From the IMG/VR virus record IMGVR_UViG_3300037504_000365, positions 1 to 38,673 of that record: 38,673 bases of DNA; one strand, 5' to 3'. The notes beneath the pieces were generated by a model. That model saw nothing but the letters and a program-made list of their open reading frames with translations. It was not told the origin of the DNA and made no database searches. Of this stretch, positions 1-5,055 are shown piece by piece (within the stretch, counting starts at the first letter, position 1; each line of letters opens with the position of its first letter). A program made the position numbers and the translations under genes. The stretch comes from a virus.

Positions 1-127
1 CGGGGCCCGAGTCGCAGAACAACCATCTTTGGGGCCATGCGTCACAGATAGGCGAACACGTAGGCGGTACGCCGCGTGAAGTGCTTGAGCAAGCCATAGA
101 GGACTGTTTGTCGCGCGGATACCGCAC
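1..127. repeat. 127-bp terminal direct repeat, left copy (circular contig overlap)
   Basis: These 127 bases are identical to 38547-38673. The repeat lies inside one continuous reading frame (38426 to the end, then 3-257), so joining the ends restores a gene. A length of 127 is a common assembler k-mer size, so this is most simply the overlap of a circular assembly. A genuine short direct terminal repeat is possible but less likely. Confidence 0.95.
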
Positions 128-257
128 TAAGGAAAACTTTGTCGGACGTACCGTACCTGTGGGGATAAGTGAGATGGACACTAACGATGCGTCGTTAGTC
201 ATAGAACGTCTGCATGAGATAGCGGCGTTTTTGGATGTAAGACTGAGGGAGGAGTAA
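3..257 (+). CDS. 3' part of the gene that crosses the circle join (NinB-like candidate)
   Basis: This is the continuation of the reading frame that starts with GTG at 38426. The joined protein is 125 residues. It contains NNHLWGHASQIGEHVGGTP and later a segment with SEMDTNDASLVIERLHEIA. Phage recombination-region proteins of the NinB type have a similar C-terminal helix with acidic residues, but the match is by eye and weak. The stop at 255-257 overlaps the next ATG (TAATG). No other function is visible. Confidence 0.8.
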   Translation, partial: GPESQNNHLWGHASQIGEHVGGTPREVLEQAIEDCLSRGYRTKENFVGRTVPVGISEMDTNDASLVIERLHEIAAFLDVRLREE

Positions 258-454
258 TGAATCAAATACGCAAAGCATGGTTAATGTCGGATTCGCCCAA
301 ATGTGATTTGTGTGATCGAAGGCTTAAAAATGTATGGGCTTTAAGTGCTATATATTTAGACGGATATGAAAATATCACATATATTTGCGAAAAATGTATA
401 ACTACACTAATACAAGCTATTTGTACAAAAGGTATGCATAAAAAGGGGAAATAA
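257..454 (+). CDS. Small protein with two CxxC pairs (zinc-binding candidate)
   Basis: A 65-residue protein starting at the ATG that shares its A with the previous stop. A GGGAGGAG ribosome site lies just upstream. CDLC (about residues 16-19) and CEKC (about 44-47) form two CxxC knuckles, as in small zinc ribbons. The C-terminus is lysine-rich. It is AT-rich compared with the next gene. I do not recognise the family; a nucleic-acid-binding role would be a guess. Confidence 0.75.
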   Translation: MNQIRKAWLMSDSPKCDLCDRRLKNVWALSAIYLDGYENITYICEKCITTLIQAICTKGMHKKGK

Positions 455-456
455 TA

Positions 457-708
457 ATGAGCAAAAAAGATATTGACGCATACTGCGAAGACCACCCCTG
501 GTGTCAAGCATGCGGCAGCCAGGCACACGGCGCACCGCATCACATCAAGACCCGTGGCGCCGGCGGCGGGGATGAGCCGGATAACTTACTGCGCTTGTGC
601 CCAACCTGTCACACGCTTATCCACATGAAGGGCGACAGATGGGCTTGCTGGGCATGGCCGTGGCTTGCGAATAAGATAAAGGCTGCCAAGCCAAAGGTGG
701 CAATATGA
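457..708 (+). CDS. HNH endonuclease, small phage type
   Basis: An 83-residue protein with a compact HNH fold. CQAC near residue 16 and CPTC near residue 48 form the zinc cluster. The catalytic region reads PHHIKTRGAGGGDEPDNLL and ends with CHTLIH. The HH, N and terminal H are the usual metal and catalytic residues. The family nicks or cuts DNA. Its place among small accessory genes suggests a recombination or homing-type nuclease rather than packaging, since the terminase is far away. It overlaps the next gene by ATGA. Confidence 0.88.
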   Translation: MSKKDIDAYCEDHPWCQACGSQAHGAPHHIKTRGAGGGDEPDNLLRLCPTCHTLIHMKGDRWACWAWPWLANKIKAAKPKVAI

Positions 709-1013
709 TGTATGCTGAGCTCGGTCTACAGTTCCGCTGGTCGGTTGAGTACCCCGATGTACCGTTGTGGATGCGCGTGTCGGAGTACTTGACTGAGCAG
801 CACTTACCGGAAGATAGATCGATGCGGAAAAACGCGCCTATGCCGTTTACAGCTATCGAAAAACAATATGTAGCCAACCACCTAGACGTATCTGTATTTA
901 GGTTGGCGGAAGAATTGGATAGAAGTCCAAATACGATACGTCGGTGGAAGCAGCGCATAAGCGAGTTGGGATATTCCGCCGTGTGCGGTAACCCAACAGC
1001 GATATATTCATGA
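705..1013 (+). CDS. Helix-turn-helix DNA-binding protein
   Basis: A 102-residue protein whose ATG overlaps the upstream stop. The C-terminal half (about residues 45-90) reads EKQYVANHLDVSVFRLAEEL followed by DRSPNTIRRWKQRI. That is a homeodomain-like helix-turn-helix with a long recognition helix. The N-terminal half has aromatic residues and no known motif. It precedes a non-coding structured leader, so it may regulate accessory genes, but no target is visible. Confidence 0.75.
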   Translation: MMYAELGLQFRWSVEYPDVPLWMRVSEYLTEQHLPEDRSMRKNAPMPFTAIEKQYVANHLDVSVFRLAEELDRSPNTIRRWKQRISELGYSAVCGNPTAIYS

Positions 1014-1082
1014 AGGAGGGACGTGAGAGGATTCTTCGGATCACGGGGCTGGGGCTTCGTGTTGGGTCACCCGGCCCCACAT

Positions 1083-1137
1083 GCAGGGCTTGGATAGGGT
1101 GAGTTGCCATCGGCAGGTTCGAATCCTGCCCCCTGCC
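1083..1137 (+). ncRNA. tRNA-like element: T-arm plus acceptor stem, other arms missing
   Basis: GCAGG-TTCGAAT-CCTGC at 1113-1129 is a canonical T-arm with a 7-nt loop. It is followed at once by CCCCTGC (1130-1136), which pairs with GCAGGG at 1083-1088 in six of seven positions to form an acceptor-like stem. Only about 23 nt lie between that 5' strand and the T-arm, so there is no room for both D and anticodon arms. It could be a degenerate tRNA, a tRNA mimic, or a relic attachment site matching a host tRNA 3' end. Confidence 0.5.
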
Positions 1138-1139
1138 AT

Positions 1140-1236
1140 AGGCCGCGATGGAAAGGCGGAAGAGTAGCGAGTTGATATGCGCGTATCTTCTGCAAGCCTG
1201 AAGGTGGCCCGGATTAGGGGATACCGGGCGCGGCCT
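1140..1236 (+). ncRNA. Candidate structured RNA with an 8-bp closing stem and two inner arms
   Basis: AGGCCGCG (1140-1147) pairs with CGCGGCCT (1229-1236). Inside, GCGGAAGA (1156-1163) pairs with TCTTCTGC (1186-1193) with one G-U, and CCCGG (1208-1212) pairs with CCGGG (1224-1228), with two further A-T pairs closing a 6-nt TAGGGG loop. This gives a three-way-junction shape. It ends 28 nt before the next start codon, so it may be a 5' leader element. No Rfam family was recognised. Confidence 0.5.
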
Positions 1237-1263
1237 TCTTTGAAACACAAGGAGAAAAGCAAT

Positions 1264-1623
1264 ATGTATAACTACGAGCAGGATGTATCCATCGGTGAAT
1301 TGTTAGGAAAAACCCTAACAAAAATCGACAGAAAAACAGACGAATTAGTCTTCCACTGCGACGATGGAACATCCTACAAGATGTTTCACGCACAAAATTG
1401 CTGCGAGTCTGTAACAATCGGTGACATCACCGGAGACCTCAATGACCTGATTGGAGTACCTATTCTCGAAGCCACAGAATCTACCAAAGAAGGGGAAATC
1501 GGATGTGACAGTGAAACCTGGACCTTCTACAAATTCGCCACCATCAAGGGATGGGTCGACATCCGATGGTATGGTACTTCGAATGGTTACTACTCAGAGA
1601 GAGTAGACTTTGTGGAGCTTTGA
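1264..1623 (+). CDS. DUF7448-like phage protein, function unknown
   Basis: A 119-residue protein. The ATG at 1264 was chosen because AAGGAG lies 9 nt upstream; an earlier in-frame ATG at 1177 falls inside the structured leader. Typical family signatures are IGELLGKTLTKI near the start, FHCDDGTSYKMFHAQNCCES, a GDLNDLIG segment, and TWTFYKFATIKGWVDIRWYG near the C-terminus. Such genes are common in phage and virus genomes, but their role is unknown. The gene is flanked on both sides by strongly structured non-coding DNA. Confidence 0.8.
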   Translation: MYNYEQDVSIGELLGKTLTKIDRKTDELVFHCDDGTSYKMFHAQNCCESVTIGDITGDLNDLIGVPILEATESTKEGEIGCDSETWTFYKFATIKGWVDIRWYGTSNGYYSERVDFVEL

Positions 1624-1627
1624 AAAC

Positions 1628-1709
1628 AACCCGCTGCGGTGTGGCAGCACACCGGGGATATCGAGCATGTTGGGAGCAGGGGAGAGGGTAAAGCTGTCAG
1701 CGGGTTTTT
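1628..1709 (+). terminator. Large nested stem-loop ending in a T-run (terminator or short RNA 3' end)
   Basis: AACCCGCTG (1628-1636) pairs perfectly with CAGCGGGTT (1698-1706), and a run of five T ends at 1709. Inside lies a second perfect hairpin, CGGTGTG-GCAG-CACACCG (1637-1654). The shape fits an intrinsic terminator with a long decorated loop placed just after the 1264-1623 gene. The 43 remaining loop bases are purine-rich. Confidence 0.6.
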
Positions 1710-1710
1710 A

Positions 1711-1832
1711 GGGACGAGGCGGTAAAAAGCCGGTAGGGGGCGACGGGTGCCTGTTGAACCCTCCCAAGCATACCCTACTGTCGGGGTGGTAGTGACATAT
1801 GGACAGCAAAGGAACAGGCTACCGCCCGTCCC
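1711..1832 (+). ncRNA. Candidate structured RNA with a 13-bp closing stem and an internal pseudoknot
   Basis: GGGACG-A-GGCGGTA (1711-1724) pairs with TACCGCCCGTCCC (1820-1832): 13 bp with one bulged A. Inside, CGGTAGGG (1731-1738) pairs with CCCTACTG (1773-1780), and GCCTGTT (1749-1755) pairs with AACAGGC (1813-1819). These two stems cross, giving a pseudoknot, and the second abuts the closing stem. CTGTC (1778-1782) and GACAG (1802-1806) can form a further small stem, competing for three bases. No family was recognised. Confidence 0.6.
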
Positions 1833-1834
1833 GC

Positions 1835-1904
1835 TTTTCCAGCAAGTCGGCAAACCATCGACCTACTGGAAAATATCCGTCGATTGTTCGTGAGTGGCGA
1901 ACAA
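1835..1904 (+). ncRNA. Second crossing-stem element and hairpin before a small gene
   Basis: TTTTCCAG (1835-1842) pairs with CTGGAAAA (1866-1873), and ATCGAC (1857-1862) pairs with GTCGAT (1879-1884) in crossing order, so an H-type pseudoknot is possible. The perfect hairpin TTGTTCG-tgagtgg-CGAACAA (1884-1904) follows and ends just before the GGGAGGAG ribosome site at 1911. The placement would allow control of translation of the gene at 1923. Confidence 0.45.
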
Positions 1905-1922
1905 CCGCAAGGGAGGAGATAG

Positions 1923-2090
1923 ATGAGTTTTTGGGATGGGTTCATTCTTGGTTTAATGGCAGGTCTATGGATAAGCGTTGAGTTATCGGTTATGTCGTTC
2001 AAGCGATCTATATACAACAAGGGGACAGGTAAGGACCCCACACGACTGGTCATAAAGGACAAGCTATTTCGTGTAGTGGAGGATAAGTGA
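1923..2090 (+). CDS. Small membrane protein
   Basis: A 55-residue frame starting MSFWDGFILGLMAGLWISVE, preceded by GGGAGGAG 5 nt upstream. Residues 4-22 are hydrophobic enough for one membrane span; the remainder is basic and polar and ends KLFRVVEDK. The stop overlaps the next ATG (TGATG), which supports translational coupling. Function unknown. Confidence 0.65.
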   Translation: MSFWDGFILGLMAGLWISVELSVMSFKRSIYNKGTGKDPTRLVIKDKLFRVVEDK

Positions 2091-2611
2091 TGCCAAACAA
2101 CAAAACCTTTGATGAGTTTGTGGAGGACGGCATAGTCATTTTCACAGCGGGTAGGCATTTTGCGATTGTAGATGAGACTGATTGGTCGGAAATGTCGAAA
2201 CATAAATGGTATTCTGAACGACGACGCTATACTCACTATGTTCGAAAAAGCTCCCCGCCACGGGAACGTCTGCATCAATTTATTGTTAGTGTGCCTCAAG
2301 GTAAAGATATTGATCATATCAATGGAGACGGGCTTGATAATAGGAAATGTAATCTGCGGATATGCACTCGAAGCGAGAACGCAGCGAATAAATGTAAATA
2401 CAAAAAAACGAGGTCGCGTTTTAAGGGAGTTGGGTGGCATAAAAGGGGGCGAAAATGGGAAGCGCAAATCATGTGCAACTATAAAAAGATTTATCTTGGC
2501 CTTTTCGACAGCGAATTGGAGGCTGCTCAAGCATACAACAAAAAGGCACTTGCGTTATTCGGAGAACATGCTTACCTGAACGACGTCCGCGCCCTGGAGG
2601 AGGACACATAA
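2090..2611 (+). CDS. HNH homing endonuclease with AP2-like C-terminal domain
   Basis: A 173-residue protein. The ATG at 2090 has GGAGG at an 8-nt gap; an upstream GTG at 2087 is less likely. Residues about 35-105 form the HNH part: LHQFIVSVPQGKDIDHINGD, then GLDNRKCNLRICTRSENAAN. The C-terminal part, with RFKGVGWHKRGRKWEAQI and LGLFDSELEAAQAYNKKAL, is an AP2/ERF-like DNA-binding domain. This pairing is typical of free-standing or intron-linked homing endonucleases in phages. The structured DNA just upstream makes a mobile intron worth considering, but no split host gene is visible. Confidence 0.9.
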   Translation: MPNNKTFDEFVEDGIVIFTAGRHFAIVDETDWSEMSKHKWYSERRRYTHYVRKSSPPRERLHQFIVSVPQGKDIDHINGDGLDNRKCNLRICTRSENAANKCKYKKTRSRFKGVGWHKRGRKWEAQIMCNYKKIYLGLFDSELEAAQAYNKKALALFGEHAYLNDVRALEEDT

Positions 2612-2811
2612 TGACTGTTAGGGAAATAGTACGCGCCTATCTCGACAAGCACGGCTACGATGGGCTTTACCTCTGGGGCACGTGCGGCTGCCTCAAAGAC
2701 GACCTGATGCCATGCGGAGAACCAAACCCACTATGCGCGCCCGGCTACAAGCTACCGGGTGACGAAGGCTATGATTGGTTTGTCGGATCGAAGGAGACCA
2801 CCGATGAATAA
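2611..2811 (+). CDS. Cysteine-rich small phage protein
   Basis: A 66-residue protein starting MTVREIVRAYLDKHGYDGLY. It then has CGCLKDDLMPCGEPNPLCAP, in which four cysteines could bind a metal. This arrangement recurs in small phage proteins of unknown role. Its ATG overlaps the HNH gene stop (TAATG), and its end overlaps the next start. Confidence 0.75.
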   Translation: MTVREIVRAYLDKHGYDGLYLWGTCGCLKDDLMPCGEPNPLCAPGYKLPGDEGYDWFVGSKETTDE

Positions 2812-3130
2812 CCCTTGGACCTGGACAGATGAGGATGAGGGACAACTACGGGATATGGATTATCGTCTGCATTATTTGGTTCCCGTCCCGGGATTAGAGG
2901 AGGATGCGGCTTGGCTCATCAACAAACTCCGCGCCGCCCGCCGGGAAATAGGCCGGTTGGAAAACGATCTTGGGGTAGAACAAAAGCTCCGCGATGAGTG
3001 TCAGGGCGGGTGGGAAGCGGGCTACGCGGTGGGATGGGACGACGGTAGGGAGTCGCTCCTCAAAGAGCAGACAAATACATCCAACTCCAGCAGCCCCGGT
3101 ATAGTTATCGACGAAGCGGAGGTGAAGTGA
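2804..3130 (+). CDS. Small coiled-coil protein, paralogue 1 of a tandem pair
   Basis: A 108-residue protein. The ATG at 2804 was chosen because AAGGAG lies 7 nt before it and because it matches the start of the following gene. Both start MNNPWTWTD and both carry a WLINK-AARREI-RLE helix (about residues 40-65 here). This copy has an extra C-terminal stretch with GWEAGYAVGWDDGRESL and a serine-rich tail. Function unknown. Overlapping stop and start codons link it to its neighbours. Confidence 0.75.
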   Translation: MNNPWTWTDEDEGQLRDMDYRLHYLVPVPGLEEDAAWLINKLRAARREIGRLENDLGVEQKLRDECQGGWEAGYAVGWDDGRESLLKEQTNTSNSSSPGIVIDEAEVK

Positions 3131-3360
3131 TGAATAACCCCTGGACCTGGACAGATAAGGACGAAAAGCGGTTGGACGAAATAAAGCTTGAAATCGGCGA
3201 TCGGTACGAATGGTTTGTGCCACACTCGGATATCACATGGCTCATCAACAAGTTCGAAGCCGCTCGTCGAGAAATAGACCGCCTTGAGGAAAGGGTCGCC
3301 ATGCTCAATGACCGGCTACAATGGGAGGCCATGAAGCGATACACGGACTGTCACGGATAG
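3130..3360 (+). CDS. Small coiled-coil protein, paralogue 2 of a tandem pair
   Basis: A 76-residue paralogue of the preceding gene, sharing MNNPWTWTD and WLINKFEAARREIDRLE. The ATG at 3130 overlaps the upstream stop (TGATG). It lacks the C-terminal extension of paralogue 1. The pair looks like an old tandem duplication that has diverged. No catalytic motif; a helical coiled-coil segment occupies the second half. Confidence 0.75.
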   Translation: MNNPWTWTDKDEKRLDEIKLEIGDRYEWFVPHSDITWLINKFEAARREIDRLEERVAMLNDRLQWEAMKRYTDCHG

Positions 3361-3368
3361 GGCGCCAT

Positions 3369-3443
3369 ATGTGGTACGAGTACGCCGGCTGTTTGGTGTT
3401 CTCGTTGTGGTTTGGCTGGCTTGTATGGAGGATGCTTAAGTGA
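3369..3443 (+). CDS. Tiny single-span membrane peptide
   Basis: A 24-codon frame, MWYEYAGCLVFSLWFGWLVW followed by RMLK. It is almost entirely hydrophobic with a basic end. It fills the gap between coding genes and overlaps the next start by GTGA. The ribosome site is weak, so it may be translated by coupling or not at all. Confidence 0.4.
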   Translation: MWYEYAGCLVFSLWFGWLVWRMLK

Positions 3444-3613
3444 CCCCGGTATGGGCGTCACATATTACTATCGGTGCCCGGCCACCGGCAGAAAGGATAC
3501 CCCTCCGAAGTGTGGTTGTGCCCATGTCCCGCGCCGGGGCGGGGCAGTTTTTTGCGGGAGAGAGCTTGGTGCTGATACACCGTTGGGTGTATGATGTCGA
3601 GGAGGGCGTGTAA
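3440..3613 (+). CDS. Small hypothetical protein
   Basis: A 57-residue frame from a GTG at 3440 that overlaps the previous stop, with GGAGG 8 nt upstream. It contains TIGARPPAERIPLRSVVVPM and ends with LVLIHRWVYDVEEGV. The overlapping stop/start chain on both sides supports it over a competing frame at 3412-3594. No family recognised. Confidence 0.55.
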   Translation: MTPVWASHITIGARPPAERIPLRSVVVPMSRAGAGQFFAGESLVLIHRWVYDVEEGV

Positions 3614-3765
3614 TGGATAGGCACAAGCAATTTGAAGAATGGGCACACACTTATTTATTTGAATGGGCTATAGATTACGATAAGGGCGAGCTCGAAGATG
3701 TTGTCTCTTTGTTGATAAGAGCTTATGAACTCGGCCGCGAAGATGCGGGCTTGAAAAGAAAGTAA
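3613..3765 (+). CDS. Small acidic helical protein
   Basis: A 50-residue frame starting MDRHKQFEEWAHTYLFEWAI. The ATG at 3613 shares its A with the upstream stop, and GAGGAGG precedes it. The composition suggests two amphipathic helices. Function unknown. Its stop codon lies in the 5' arm of the downstream hairpin. Confidence 0.55.
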   Translation: MDRHKQFEEWAHTYLFEWAIDYDKGELEDVVSLLIRAYELGREDAGLKRK

Positions 3766-3940
3766 AGCGCCGCCGCCGTGCTGCAACACGACGACGGCTG
3801 TAGGTAGGTTGGCGCTTGGGAGCTACCATACCTCCGTTTCTCATTGGTAGCACTTCCCACACAAAGCGTCAAGCCTCTTTCTATGCGGTTAAATGCCGCC
3901 GTTGGCGGTTGTGTATATACCTTACCAGAGGAGGCCACAG
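3765..3940 (+). terminator. Structured intergenic region: nested hairpin plus a second strong hairpin
   Basis: AAGCGCC (3765-3771) pairs with GGCGCTT (3811-3817), enclosing a GCCGCCGT / ACGACGGC arm with one mismatch. Directly after it, GGGA-GCTACCA (3818-3828) pairs with TGGTAGC (3845-3851) and TCCC (3855-3858) around a 3-nt bulge. A small CCGCC-gtt-GGCGG hairpin follows near 3896. There is no long T-run, so these may be leader structures rather than intrinsic terminators. Confidence 0.45.
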
Positions 3941-4570
3941 ATGGCTCCAAAAAAGGAACAGTCTATGCAGGGAGCAGTTTCAATACCGGCTGCTCGTATC
4001 GAAAAGTTCACCATCACTATTAAGGGTGACACTCCACTTATTGCACATAAGTGGAGTGAAAAGGCCAAAAAAATGATGTTGGACAAACAGATGAAGAAGG
4101 CTAAAACAGCAAAGCCCCCCAAAGATCCGCAACGTGAGTACGAGGAAGCTATGTATCGTTTTCCAGACGGAGGACACGGCTTTCCCGCTCGAGCTTTCAA
4201 GGCTGCGGCAATCAATGCATGCCGACAGGTCGATAATATTACGATGACCGCTGCCAGGGGTGCTTTCCAGGTGTTGGGCGAACTCGTAGACGGCGATATG
4301 CTTGTGCGATTGCGATCTTCGGAACCAGTAATGCGCGAGGACATGGTGCGCATTGGTATGGGAACATCTGATCTCCGCTATCGGCCCATGTACGAGGAAT
4401 GGGAAGCGGATATTACTGTCACTCATAATGCCGACTTCATGTCTCAGGAACAGATTGTCAATCTGTTTAACACGGCTGGTTTCTGTTCGGGTATTGGCGA
4501 ATGGAGACCGTCAAGTCCTAAGTGTTCCGGTCCCTATGGAACATTCCACGTTAAGACAGGAGGAGAATAA
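3941..4570 (+). CDS. Conserved phage replication-region protein, function unknown
   Basis: A 209-residue protein. The ATG at 3941 follows AGAGGAGG at a good distance; an upstream in-frame ATG (3893) lies in hairpin DNA. It contains GDTPLIAHKWSEKAKKMMLD, a basic KKAKTAKPPKDP stretch, FPARAFKAAAINACRQVD, and near the end IVNLFNTAGFCSGIGEWRP. I recognise these as marks of a phage family found in replication and recombination regions, but not its biochemical role. It is coupled to the next gene, and both sit immediately before the pentamer array. Confidence 0.8.
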   Translation: MAPKKEQSMQGAVSIPAARIEKFTITIKGDTPLIAHKWSEKAKKMMLDKQMKKAKTAKPPKDPQREYEEAMYRFPDGGHGFPARAFKAAAINACRQVDNITMTAARGAFQVLGELVDGDMLVRLRSSEPVMREDMVRIGMGTSDLRYRPMYEEWEADITVTHNADFMSQEQIVNLFNTAGFCSGIGEWRPSSPKCSGPYGTFHVKTGGE

Positions 4571-5055
4571 TGAACGTTAGTTGGAAGCAAACCTATGCTT
4601 TTAGAAACGCTGATGCTGAAAAAGTGTATGCGGAACTTAGTAATCTGCCCGGGGCCAAAGTGCCCCGGCGGATTTGGCAGGCTGCTGAAAATCCAGATAT
4701 GGAAATGCATAAATGTTTTACTTGGGATAGAGAAAAGGCAGTTGAAAAATGTTGGGATCAAGAAGCGCGGATGATGTGCAACCATCTTGTTGTTTCCGTT
4801 GAACGACAGAATACCGATCCTGCAAATCCAGAATATCTTACCATCAATGCATTCGTTTCACTTCCAACAGACGACGGCCAACAGTATGTACGTGTAGAAG
4901 ATGGACGGACTGATGAAGTATTGCGTGCACGTATCAGATCGGAAGTCAAGAGCTTCCTATCGAGGGCACAAAGCAAAATGCAAAACTGCGAGGAATACTT
5001 TTCTCAAGAGGAGGTTTCGGGAATCGGAGCGGTACTTCAAGAAATGAGCGGATAA
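4570..5055 (+). CDS. Conserved phage replication-region protein, function unknown
   Basis: A 161-residue protein; the ATG at 4570 overlaps the upstream stop and follows GGAGGAG. A family-type segment is MHKCFTWDREKAVEKCWDQE followed by ARMMCNHLVVSVE. The end is helical (RARIRSEVKSFLSRAQSKM). Such proteins often neighbour recombination genes in phages, but the function is unknown. Its last codons (AGC GGA TAA) are formed by the first linker of the downstream array, so the array begins exactly at this stop codon. Confidence 0.8.
   Translation: MNVSWKQTYAFRNADAEKVYAELSNLPGAKVPRRIWQAAENPDMEMHKCFTWDREKAVEKCWDQEARMMCNHLVVSVERQNTDPANPEYLTINAFVSLPTDDGQQYVRVEDGRTDEVLRARIRSEVKSFLSRAQSKMQNCEEYFSQEEVSGIGAVLQEMSG

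Larger units (their letters stand above)
1014..1263 (+). other. 250-nt structured non-coding leader upstream of the DUF7448-like gene
   Basis: No convincing gene lies here. Hairpins follow one another: GGGGCTGG at 1045-1052 pairs with CCGGCCCC at 1071-1078, then a tRNA-like T-arm and acceptor (1083-1137), then a 97-nt three-stem RNA (1140-1236). A strong AAGGAGGG follows the upstream stop. It could serve a 30-codon frame (1010-1102) or a 24-codon GTG frame (1023-1097); neither looks like a known protein. Confidence 0.6.

Noticed and set aside
457-708. Packaging-associated HNH nuclease
   Set aside because: Packaging HNH proteins usually sit beside the terminase; this one is more than 12 kb away, among accessory genes.
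1083-1137. Functional tRNA gene
   Set aside because: T-arm and acceptor fit, but the remaining 23 nt cannot hold both D and anticodon arms, and no better 5' acceptor strand was found further upstream.
1083-1137. Proof of a temperate, integrating lifestyle
   Set aside because: A tRNA 3'-end sequence could be an attachment site, but no tyrosine or serine integrase was found in the genome.
617-1417. Minus-strand reading frames over 617-1417
   Set aside because: They are antisense shadows. Translations such as GRIRTCR and GQDSNL are the well-known artefact of translating a tRNA T-arm.
1731-1819. HDV-like self-cleaving ribozyme
   Set aside because: The crossing stems and a CAAAGG joint after a small stem resemble the HDV order. 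However, 10 nt separate the first two 5' strands, where 0-2 are expected, and there is no clear P3 hairpin.
1799-1981. Forward reading frame of 60 codons
   Set aside because: It crosses the 3' arms of several RNA stems, lacks a ribosome site and overlaps the better-supported 1923-2090 gene.
3412-3594. Forward reading frame of 60 codons rich in Cys and Gly
   Set aside because: The alternative frame 3440-3613 has GGAGG, a GTGA overlap with the previous gene and a TAATG link to the next one.
3893-3940. Longer N-terminus for the 3941-4570 protein
   Set aside because: The extension lies in hairpin DNA without a ribosome site, while ATG 3941 has AGAGGAGG at a proper distance.
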